64,000 nucleotides of DNA, from positions 62,001 to 126,000 of the forward strand of contig NZ_JAKCFB010000003.1 in assembly GCF_024198235.1 (NCBI RefSeq), in the 5' to 3' direction. The position numbers were made by a program, and so were the translations under genes. Positions 26,404-33,995 of this stretch are shown in pieces. The notes beneath the pieces are model-generated. The model was not told the DNA's origin and ran no database searches. It was given only the letters and a program-made list of their open reading frames with translations. The stretch is from Myxococcus dinghuensis (lineage in GTDB: Bacteria; Myxococcota; Myxococcia; Myxococcales; Myxococcaceae). Position 1 is the stretch's first letter; each line of letters opens with the position of its first letter.

Positions 26404-28035
26404 CTACAGCGCCGGCATCGGAATCACACCGAGGGTCGTCGACGACATATCAGTCGTAACAGGCTGCCCCCAGATCCCCAGATAGTGCTCATCGGTGCGC
26501 GGAGTAAGCGATGAGAAGGAAACGCGCATCTGGAAGTTAAACAAATTGCCAAACTCAGGGCCTGGGTAGATGAAGTAGTAACGCGTGGTGTATCCCGACC
26601 TGTCAATTGGGAATACCGCCACCTCCGCTGGGGTTCGCGTCTGGATTGGAGCAGTCGGCTCCTCTGCGAACAATGGAAGGCCGACCGCGTTGCCTTCCTC
26701 CCCAGGGAAATCGCCCGGATTCCCTCCAGAACTATTGAGGTCGATGTTCAAGAAAACGTAAGCATTCGTCAACGGAGCCTTCAGCGGGCTGCTGAACGAT
26801 ACATACACCTTCTCGTTGGCATTGAGTGCGTTGACGCCCACCCCCGAGCGCTGAGTATCCTGGAATCGAACATCAGAGATGGAAACCTGCTTGGGAGCAC
26901 TTTGCTCTCCACCAAAGAAGAACCCCCTCTTCGTCAGGACCGCCCCGTTCTCGGCGGCAACGGCGCTGATCTGCAGATTGTATTCTTTGCCTTCCTGCAC
27001 CACCCCAGCAGCTGGTGCAATGGTAGCACTGTAGCCGCCATTGGAGAGGGTAGCCGTGACCGCCAGGGATTCCTTACCGTACTCATCCGTCAGGCGTGCC
27101 AGCAACGACCCAGGCTGCACCGGCTTGTTGAAGTACACATAAATGGGCTCGCCAGGCTTCACGAGGTTCCGCTGAGGATCCGTGCTTGGCACCAGCCGGA
27201 TGCTGCTGACGTTGGACGACTCGATCGCCAGCGGGTCCGAGTTCCCCTGCGAGAACGGCAACTTGATGATTTGCGTCGTCCCCTGGCTGAGGATGGTCGT
27301 AGCCGCGTAGGTCGGCGACGCCCCGAAGCTCTCCGGGATGCCGTCGTTGTTCGCGTCCACCGCGCTCACCCACAGCCGGTACTGGGCGCCAGTGAAGCGC
27401 GCAAGCTCCATGGCCGTCGGTACGCCCTGGAACGTCACGACGCCCTGCTCATCCGAGGTCCCCTCGACCACCACCGTGCTCACCACGCGCGTGGTCTGGT
27501 CGCTGTTCGTCAGGACGACCGTGCCCGCGGGAGATGCCTCGAGCGTCGCCTTCACGCCGGCCGCCGGACGGCCCGTGGGCGAGACCAGCACGAAGCGCAG
27601 CGTGCCATCCAGCCGCGTCAGCGTGACCGGACCGAAGCTCACGTTCGCGTTGTTGATGGGGACGTTGCCCGCCGACGAAGGAATCGTCGCGGTGGCGCGC
27701 AGCGTGGCGAAGCCCGCCTTGGTGAACGTCAGCAGCACTTGGGAGCCCGCGGGGACGTTCGGGAAGGTGAAGTTGCCCTTGGCGTCCGTCGTCGTCGCCA
27801 GCGACTCCTTCGAACTGCCGATGGTCAGCTCCACGGAGGCCTCGGAGAGCGCCTTCAAATCCGTGCTCAGCACCTGGCCCGACACCGTGCCCTTCGGTGT
27901 CGACGGCGTCACAGCCGTCACCGTGTCCGGCTCCCTCACGCCGTCCGCGATGCCGTCGCCGTTCTCGTCCTTGAGATCATCCCCGCAACCCAGCGCCAGG
28001 AACGGCACCAGAGCCATGACCAGATGCTTCTTCAT
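26404..28035 (-). CDS. Lipoprotein with carboxypeptidase-regulatory-like and Ig-like domains
   Basis: A 543-residue lipoprotein: MKKHLVMALVPFLALGC, then an Asp-rich stretch (DENGDGIADG) that could bind calcium. Residues ~50-125 form a carboxypeptidase-regulatory-like beta-sandwich (GTVSGQVLSTDLKALSEASV). A second sandwich follows (~140-240), then an SbsA/Big_5-like region with YVYFNKPVQPGSL and VYVSFSSPLKAP. The product is probably displayed on the cell surface; no catalytic motif is seen. AAGGTGG before the ATG at 28035 fixes the start and the signal peptide. The first ~280 codons are strongly G/C-biased while the rest is not, with the change near 27180, as if the 3' half had been exchanged by recombination. 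Confidence 0.78.
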   Translation of the reverse strand: MKKHLVMALVPFLALGCGDDLKDENGDGIADGVREPDTVTAVTPSTPKGTVSGQVLSTDLKALSEASVELTIGSSKESLATTTDAKGNFTFPNVPAGSQVLLTFTKAGFATLRATATIPSSAGNVPINNANVSFGPVTLTRLDGTLRFVLVSPTGRPAAGVKATLEASPAGTVVLTNSDQTTRVVSTVVVEGTSDEQGVVTFQGVPTAMELARFTGAQYRLWVSAVDANNDGIPESFGASPTYAATTILSQGTTQIIKLPFSQGNSDPLAIESSNVSSIRLVPSTDPQRNLVKPGEPIYVYFNKPVQPGSLLARLTDEYGKESLAVTATLSNGGYSATIAPAAGVVQEGKEYNLQISAVAAENGAVLTKRGFFFGGEQSAPKQVSISDVRFQDTQRSGVGVNALNANEKVYVSFSSPLKAPLTNAYVFLNIDLNSSGGNPGDFPGEEGNAVGLPLFAEEPTAPIQTRTPAEVAVFPIDRSGYTTRYYFIYPGPEFGNLFNFQMRVSFSSLTPRTDEHYLGIWGQPVTTDMSSTTLGVIPMPAL

Positions 28036-28298
28036 CTTCCCCACCTTGTAAGGATTGCTTGAACTCGCACGCCCCCAACCCATGAACGAGCGCGCCGACG
28101 ACACTCTCCGACCCCGCGCCCCGACGTCAAGCCGTGGACACTTGATCCACCCGGAGACTCAGCTCCCCCTCTGTCGATCACACCCCGCACTCCCACTCTC
28201 TCATTCCAGGGCAGCAGCGGGTCGACTCCGACCCAGATCTTCACGGAAGGGTGTCATGAGACACATCCCTCCACTCTCGTGGCTGATACGGTGACCGG

Positions 28299-28742
28299 AT
28301 GATGGATGTGAATGACCCATGTCTCGGCTGCGCCATCGTGAGCGGCGCGCATCGCCCGGTCGGCGGCGTCCTGGCGCGGGCCCCGGGCCTCGTCCTGCAC
28401 GGCGTGGCGGGGCCGAGCCCGGTCCCCGGCTGGGTGGTCATCTCCAGTGAGCGCCATGTGCGCGGCTGGTACGACATGGACGAAGCCGCCGCGCGCGAGC
28501 TGGGCCCGTTCGCCGCCCGGGTCATGCGCGCTCAACGCGACGCGCTGGGCGCGGAGCATGCGTACGCGTTTGCCATTGGCGACGTGCTCCGCCACTTCCA
28601 CCTGCACCTCATGCCGCGCTTCCGTGACACGCCGACCCGCCTGTGGGGTCGCGCCGCGTTCGACGCGCCCCCCGCCGACCACCGGCCGGCCGAGGAGCTG
28701 GAAACCGCCGCGCGCGCCCTCGCCCAGGCCTTGTCCACCTGA
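28299..28742 (+). CDS. HIT family protein
   Basis: A 147-residue histidine-triad nucleotide-binding protein. The triad HFHLHL sits at residues 99-104 with the nucleophilic histidine in the middle, and VVISSERHV provides the usual central strand and loop. An N-terminal CLGC may bind zinc, as in several HIT proteins. Family members hydrolyse AMP/GMP-linked phosphoramidates or dinucleotides; the exact substrate is not evident. The start is ATG ATG at 28299/28302 without a strong Shine-Dalgarno. The helicase gene follows 60 nt downstream on the same strand, so co-transcription is possible but functional linkage is not obvious. Confidence 0.88.
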   Translation: MMDVNDPCLGCAIVSGAHRPVGGVLARAPGLVLHGVAGPSPVPGWVVISSERHVRGWYDMDEAAARELGPFAARVMRAQRDALGAEHAYAFAIGDVLRHFHLHLMPRFRDTPTRLWGRAAFDAPPADHRPAEELETAARALAQALST

Positions 28743-28802
28743 GCCCCACCCCCCCGGGCCCGTGATAGAGGAACGGCCTCCCTCCCGTCGTGAGGTCACG
28801 CC

Positions 28803-31800
28803 GTGTCGTCCGAGCCCCGCAACCGCGTCCTCGAGAAGATGCTCGAGCGGCTCTATGCCGCGCTCGCCTCCGGGCCGAGCCTCAACTGCCGCCCCCATCA
28901 CAGCCGTCAGCGCCTGGACCTGGCCACGCTGAGCCGTCTGGACGGCACCCCTCCCCATACAGTGCTGGCCGGCCTGCTCGGCGAGAAGGCCGAGGTCCGC
29001 CTCGCCGTGAAGCCGCCCTCGGTCGACACCCAGGCCCCCACCGTCACGGACGAAGAGGACGACGAGGACGCGCCGCGCTCGCCCAAGAGTCGCGCCGAGG
29101 AGGAGCAGCAGGCGCTGCTCCGCAAGCTCGCCACCATCGTCGACGACGCGCGCACCTTCGAGCAGGACACCGGCGCCCACGTGCTCCACGTCGGCTTCCC
29201 GCTGCTGCACCTGCCGCCCGGCGCCAAGGACAAGCGCGGCTTCAACACGCGCCGCGTCCTCGCCCCCATCGCCTTCGTCCCCGTCCGCATCACCGTCAAG
29301 AAGGGCCGCGCCCCGAGCATCGAGCTGGAGGGCTCCGAGGACGGCGTCGACCGCGTCGCCCCCAACACCGCCCTGCTCGCGTGGCTCGAACAACAGACCG
29401 GCCAGCGCTTCGGCGAGCTGTTCGCGGACGAGACGGGCGCCGAGCCGTGGCGCGAGCTGAACGAGCTGGTCGCCGCCGTCGCCAGGGCGCTCGACCTCAC
29501 CGCCCCCGCCCCCTTCACCCCGGAGACCCCGCTCGTCGCCGTGCCGCGCAACGATGACGACGCCGCGAAGCCCGCCATCCTCCCGTGCGCCGTGCTCGGC
29601 CTGTACCCCCTGTCCAACCAGAGCCTCGTGGACGACATGCGCGCCCTCGTGGACGGTGAAGCCATCTCCGGCCCGCTGGAGAGCTTCCTCCGAGTGGACG
29701 TCTCGCTCGGCCAGTCCACGCACACCGGTGGCGAGCGGAACCTCGAGGGCCTCAAGCACGCCGCCGAGGAGCGCCTCGTCACCATCGCCGACCCGTGCCA
29801 GGCCCGCGCGGTGCGGCTGGCCCGCCAGAGCCGGGGCCTCGTCGTCCACGGCCCCCCGGGCACCGGCAAGTCGCAGACCATCGCCAACGCCATCGGCGAC
29901 CACCTCGCGCGCGGAGAGCGCGTGCTCTTCGTCTGCGACAAGCGCACCGCGCTCGACGTGGTGAAGCACCGCCTGGACCACCTGGGCCTCGGCGACCTGT
30001 GCGCCGTCGTCCACGACGCCCAGCGCGACCAGCGCGACCTGTACATGGGCATCCGCGAGCAGCTCGACGCGCTGCCCGAGTCCCGCACCGACGCGGCGGT
30101 GACCTCCGAGCTGGCCCGCGTGGACACCGAGCTCCAATCCCTCCACGACGAGCTGACCACCTCCGAGCGCGCCCTCGCCGAGCGCCCCGAGGGCGGCACC
30201 GCGCCGTCCTTCCACGAACTCGTCGGCCAGTGGCTCGTCCTCGACACGCCCGCCGCGCTCACGCCCACCACCGCGTCCCTCGCCTCCGCGCGCCTCTCCG
30301 ACGTCACGCCGCGCGAGCGCGAGGTGCGCGAGGTCCTGGAGCGCGGCATCAAGGAGGGCTACCCCGACAACCCCTGGCGCGACGCGCTGGGCGTGGACCT
30401 GGCCACCTACCTCGCCACGCCGCTCGCCACCTGGCGCGAGCGCGTGGGCGCCACCGTCGAGGCCGCCCGCGACGCGGACGCCGTCGCCGCCTCCGACATC
30501 CCGACCTTCGGCGCCGACCCCGAGGCCGAGGGCACCGCTCGCGCCGCGTTCGCCCAGAAGCTCGCCACCGTCACCGCGGCCGCCAGCCCCGAGGTCCTCA
30601 CCCGCTGGGCCACCGCGTCCGCCGAGTCGGTCAAGACCGCCAGGACGCAGCTCGACGGCCTCGCGCCCCAGGTGAAGGTCCTCTCCGAGGGCCCGCTCGA
30701 CACGGAGCTCGCCCTCATCCACCGCGAGCAGCCCCAGGCCCTGGGCGCGCTGTCCACCGCGCTCGCCACGCTGGGCGCCTACCTCGGCATCGCGAGCAAG
30801 TGGTACGCCTTCTTCTGCTTCGCCCGCAGGGCTGGCGCTCGCAAGGTGCTCCAGCAGTTCGGCCTCACCCTCGGCGCGCTCGCCGCCGAGCGCGTCAGCC
30901 GATTCCTCACTGGCGCACGCGCCCGCCTGCTGCTCGGCGAGTACCACCGCGCCACCCTCGCCCCAGGCGCCGCGAACACCCCGCCCCTCTCCGATGAGGG
31001 CCTCGCACGGGAGCTGCGCACGCACGCCGACCTCTTCGCGCTGCTCGGCGAGCTGGACTCGACGCCCCTGCTCGCCTCGTGCCGAGAGGCCGTGCGCGCC
31101 GCCCTCGCCAGGCCGCAGGAGTCCCTCTCGACGCTGCTCACGGGCCTGCGCCAGTCCGCCCCGCGCGGCGCCGCGGTGGTCCGGCTGGAGCAGCGCCTCG
31201 CCGAGACGCGCCTGTTCTCCAGCGCATGGCTCGCGTCCCGCTCCCGCGAGCTGCGCGCGGGCGCGACACTCCACGCCGTGGCCACGGGCCTCCAGTCCCG
31301 CCTGTCCACCGTGGAGGGCCTGCTGCGCCTGCGCTCGCTCCTGTCCGGCATGCCGCCCGCGTTGGAGACCGCGGTGGAGGCCCTGGCCCGACAGGGCGTG
31401 GACGTGGAGACCGGCTGGGTCGCCACGCTCAAGGCGACGCTGGCGGCGGAGGTGACCTCGCGCCTGCGCGAAGACCCCGCGCTCCAGCACGTCGACGCGG
31501 ACCGCGCCCAGGCCGCGCACGCGCGCTACCGCGTGCTGGAGGACAAGAAGCGCGGCCTCGTGCGCGACGCCATCCTCCACCGGTGGACGCAGCGCCAACG
31601 CGAGCGGCTGCTCGCGGGCACCGGTGGCCGGCTCAACAGCCAGGGCGCCGAGCTGCGCCGTCGGCTGATGCTCCGCGGCGAGCGCGCCATGCGCGTGCGA
31701 CAGGTCATCGCCACCGGCCTGGACACCGAGGGCGGAGACCCGCTCTTCGACGCGCGGCCCGTCTGGATGGCCAGCCCCCAGACGGTGGCGCAGATCTTCC

Positions 31801-33212
31801 CCCGCCGCCCCATCTTCGACGTCGTCATCTTCGACGAGTCCTCCCAGTGCCGACTGGAAGAGGCCCTCCCCGTGCTCACGCGCGCGAAGCGCGTGGTCAT
31901 CGCCGGTGACCCGAAGCAGCTGCCACCCACGCGCTTCTTCGAGTCCGCCGTGGTGCAGAGCCAGGAGGTGGAAGCGGAGACGGAGCAGGGCCTCTTCGAG
32001 GAGCAGCAGGCCGAGGTCGAGGACCTCCTGTCCGCCGCGCTCAACCTCGACATCGACCAGTGCTACCTGGACGTGCACTACCGCTCGCAGAACGCGGACC
32101 TCATCGCCTTCAGCAACGACCACTTCTACGACAAGCGCCTCCAGGCCATCCCCGCCCACCCGTCGCACCTGGCGCCCCACACGCCGCTGCGCCTGCTCCC
32201 CGTGGGCGGCACCTACGAGAAGCGCGTGAACCTCATCGAGGCGCGCGCCGTGGGCCAGCTCGTCAAGGAGCTGCTCGCCCAACCCGAGCCGCCCTCCATC
32301 GGCATCGCGTGCTTCAACCTCTCGCAGCGCGACGCCATCCTCGACGTGCTCGACACCCTCGCCGCCGAGGACGCCACCTTCGCCCAGCGGCTCGCCACCG
32401 CGCGCACCCGCCGCGGCTCGGGCTCCTTCGAGGGCCTGTTCGTCAAGAACCTGGAGAACGTCCAGGGCGACGAGCGCGACCACCTCATCATCAGCACCAC
32501 CTACGGACCCGACGCGCAGGGTCGCTTCTACCGGCGCTTCGGGCCGCTCGGCAGCGCGGGCGGAGGCCGCCGCCTCAACGTGCTCGTCACCCGCGCCCGC
32601 CAGCAGGTCCACCTCGTCACGTCCATCCCCCGCGAGGCCTATACCTCCCTGCCCCCCGTCGAGCCCGGCCGCCAGCCCAACGGCGGTTGGCTGCTCTTCG
32701 CCTATCTCCAGTTCGCGGAGGGGCTCGGCCAGAGCTATGCCCAGGACGCGCTCGAGGCCTCGAACACCGCCAGCACCTCGGACACCCAGCCGCGTCGGGA
32801 GGCCGTGGTCCGCGCACGCGAGACGACCATGGGCTCCTCCTTCGCGCAGGCCCTCGCCACGCGGCTCGCCCGGCAGCACCACGTGTCCTCCGACGTGCAC
32901 TGGGGCAACGACGGCTTCTGCGTGGACATCGCGCTGCACCACCCCACGCGCCCCGGTGACGTCACCGTGGGCCTCCTGTGCGACGGCACCCGCTACACCA
33001 AGGCCGCCGACCGCGTGGAGTGGGACCTGTTCCGCACCGCGGTCCTCGAGGGCCAGGGCTGGAAGCTCGTGCGCCTGTGGACACCGCACTTCTTCCGAGA
33101 CCCGGAGGGCGCGACGACACGCGTGCTCCAGGCCTCGGGTGACCTGCTGATGCGCGAGCCGTCCACGCAGCAAGCCGCCACCGCGTCCTCCGGGCAGCGC
33201 GTGGTGCACTGA
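28803..33212 (+). CDS. Large SF1 helicase fused to a C-terminal Vsr/MTES_1575-like nuclease
   Basis: A 1469-residue protein. The N-terminal ~340 residues resemble the DUF4011-type region found before such helicases. The helicase core has Walker A GPPGTGKSQT (about 350-359), a long coiled-coil insertion (about 430-960), Walker B VVIFDESSQCRLEEALP (about 1007-1023), motif III VIAGDPKQLPP, and C-terminal motifs ending NVLVTRARQQVHLVTS. The last ~130 residues carry FCVDIALHHP and VGLLCDGTRYTKAADRVEWD followed by GWKLVRLWTPHFF. This is the pattern of the MTES_1575/Vsr-like restriction-endonuclease fold. Helicases with this architecture occur in defence islands; a role against foreign DNA is inferred. 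The start is GTG at 28803. Composition matches the host. Confidence 0.88.
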   Translation: MSSEPRNRVLEKMLERLYAALASGPSLNCRPHHSRQRLDLATLSRLDGTPPHTVLAGLLGEKAEVRLAVKPPSVDTQAPTVTDEEDDEDAPRSPKSRAEEEQQALLRKLATIVDDARTFEQDTGAHVLHVGFPLLHLPPGAKDKRGFNTRRVLAPIAFVPVRITVKKGRAPSIELEGSEDGVDRVAPNTALLAWLEQQTGQRFGELFADETGAEPWRELNELVAAVARALDLTAPAPFTPETPLVAVPRNDDDAAKPAILPCAVLGLYPLSNQSLVDDMRALVDGEAISGPLESFLRVDVSLGQSTHTGGERNLEGLKHAAEERLVTIADPCQARAVRLARQSRGLVVHGPPGTGKSQTIANAIGDHLARGERVLFVCDKRTALDVVKHRLDHLGLGDLCAVVHDAQRDQRDLYMGIREQLDALPESRTDAAVTSELARVDTELQSLHDELTTSERALAERPEGGTAPSFHELVGQWLVLDTPAALTPTTASLASARLSDVTPREREVREVLERGIKEGYPDNPWRDALGVDLATYLATPLATWRERVGATVEAARDADAVAASDIPTFGADPEAEGTARAAFAQKLATVTAAASPEVLTRWATASAESVKTARTQLDGLAPQVKVLSEGPLDTELALIHREQPQALGALSTALATLGAYLGIASKWYAFFCFARRAGARKVLQQFGLTLGALAAERVSRFLTGARARLLLGEYHRATLAPGAANTPPLSDEGLARELRTHADLFALLGELDSTPLLASCREAVRAALARPQESLSTLLTGLRQSAPRGAAVVRLEQRLAETRLFSSAWLASRSRELRAGATLHAVATGLQSRLSTVEGLLRLRSLLSGMPPALETAVEALARQGVDVETGWVATLKATLAAEVTSRLREDPALQHVDADRAQAAHARYRVLEDKKRGLVRDAILHRWTQRQRERLLAGTGGRLNSQGAELRRRLMLRGERAMRVRQVIATGLDTEGGDPLFDARPVWMASPQTVAQIFPRRPIFDVVIFDESSQCRLEEALPVLTRAKRVVIAGDPKQLPPTRFFESAVVQSQEVEAETEQGLFEEQQAEVEDLLSAALNLDIDQCYLDVHYRSQNADLIAFSNDHFYDKRLQAIPAHPSHLAPHTPLRLLPVGGTYEKRVNLIEARAVGQLVKELLAQPEPPSIGIACFNLSQRDAILDVLDTLAAEDATFAQRLATARTRRGSGSFEGLFVKNLENVQGDERDHLIISTTYGPDAQGRFYRRFGPLGSAGGGRRLNVLVTRARQQVHLVTSIPREAYTSLPPVEPGRQPNGGWLLFAYLQFAEGLGQSYAQDALEASNTASTSDTQPRREAVVRARETTMGSSFAQALATRLARQHHVSSDVHWGNDGFCVDIALHHPTRPGDVTVGLLCDGTRYTKAADRVEWDLFRTAVLEGQGWKLVRLWTPHFFRDPEGATTRVLQASGDLLMREPSTQQAATASSGQRVVH

Positions 33213-33223
33213 CGGCTCACGTC

Positions 33224-33257
33224 GAGCGGGAGGCGCGCTTCAGGGCGCCTTCCGCTC
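33224..33257. terminator. Bidirectional terminator hairpin between convergent genes
   Basis: GAGCGGGAGGCGC (33224-33236) and GCGCCTTCCGCTC (33245-33257) pair as a 13-bp stem with a single G-T mismatch and an 8-nt loop. It lies 12 nt after the helicase stop and overlaps the last codons of the Uma2 gene. There is no obvious T-run on either strand, so it may act as a transcript-end stabiliser as much as a terminator. Confidence 0.55.
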
Positions 33258-33815
33258 CGACAGCCACAGCACCCCCAGCTCCAACTCCAGCGCCTCGAAG
33301 GGCGCCACCCGCACGCGCTCGTTGCCCGAGTACGTCCCCAGCTCCACCCACTGGCGCCCGTCCCCCAGGTACGCCTCCAGGGTCCGCGCTTCTGGGTCGA
33401 TCAACCAGACGTACTTCACGCCTTCCCGGGCATAGATGCGCTTCTTGCGCACCCGGTCCAACGTCGTCGTGGACGGCGAGAGCACCTCGCAGACCCAGTC
33501 CGGCGCCAACGTGAAGAACGGCGCGTTCGGCGTCTCCGGCATCCGCTCCCACCGCCAGCCCGCGAGGTCCGGCACCAGGACATCCCGTCCGAAGTGCAGC
33601 TCCGGCTCGTCGATGAAAACCCAGCCTCCAGGCCCCGCTCGCCCCCGCTCGAAGGCGCCGTACAGCTCGCCGCCCAGGCGGGAACTGGCCCTGCCGTGCG
33701 CACTCGCCGGCCTGGGCAGCGCGATGAGCTCCCCGTCGACAATCTGCCCGACCATGTTCTCCGGCAGTGCGACCAGGTCCTCGTACGTCGCGGGGCGCTT
33801 CGGTCCCTCACCCAT
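33240..33815 (-). CDS. Uma2-family (DUF820) putative endonuclease
   Basis: A 191-residue PD-(D/E)XK-fold protein. The N-terminus has the family pattern (YEDLVALPENMVGQIVDGEL). The catalytic region shows the aspartate in DVLVPDLAGW, the glutamate in WVCEVLSPST, and conserved KRIYAREGVKYVWLIDP. The family is abundant, often in many copies, in myxobacteria and cyanobacteria; its biological role is not established. The ATG at 33815 has a good GGAG upstream; a longer start at 33893 adds 26 residues that match nothing in the family. It converges on the helicase gene and is divergent from the TonB-receptor gene. Confidence 0.85.
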   Translation of the reverse strand: MGEGPKRPATYEDLVALPENMVGQIVDGELIALPRPASAHGRASSRLGGELYGAFERGRAGPGGWVFIDEPELHFGRDVLVPDLAGWRWERMPETPNAPFFTLAPDWVCEVLSPSTTTLDRVRKKRIYAREGVKYVWLIDPEARTLEAYLGDGRQWVELGTYSGNERVRVAPFEALELELGVLWLSERKAP

Positions 33816-33871
33816 TCCCTCACTCCTTCCGACTCCGTCTTGCCACCCATCCGTCACGTCCGCCGCCTCCC

Positions 33872-33907
33872 GAAGTGGAACCCCACCCCACACCGCGTGT
33901 CCACTTC
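33872..33907. promoter_or_regulatory. Inverted repeat in the Uma2 / receptor divergent promoter region
   Basis: GAAGTGGA (33872-33879) and TCCACTTC (33900-33907) form a perfect 8-bp inverted repeat with half-site centres 28 bp apart. It lies between the divergent starts at 33815 and 33996. The spacing fits a dimeric regulator site as well as chance; no iron-box (Fur) sequence was recognised. Confidence 0.35.
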
Positions 33908-33995
33908 TTCCTACTCAGGGGGTCTGACACTTGACGGCCCACCCAAAGGCCCCCATGGACCTGCCATTCCAGAGAGGGAAGAATGTCACCGCCCC

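Larger units (their letters stand above)
23640..27180. other. Lower-G+C segment with one edge inside a gene
   Basis: Composition drops from roughly 70-77 % G+C in flanking genes to about 48-55 %. Hand counts of single 60-base lines gave 29/60 at 24661-24720 and 30/60 at 26701-26760, against 46/60 at 27541-27600. Third codon positions lose their G/C bias. The segment covers the lipoprotein at 23830, the receiver gene at 25684 and the 3' half of the lipoprotein gene at 26404. No transposase, tRNA or flanking repeat was seen. The edges are estimates. Confidence 0.55.

Noticed and set aside
28254..33209. A 1651-codon open frame on the minus strand opposite the helicase gene
   Set aside because: The plus strand has all helicase and nuclease motifs in order. 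The minus product is Gly/Ala/Val/Arg-rich without motifs, the usual antisense result of G/C-rich third positions.
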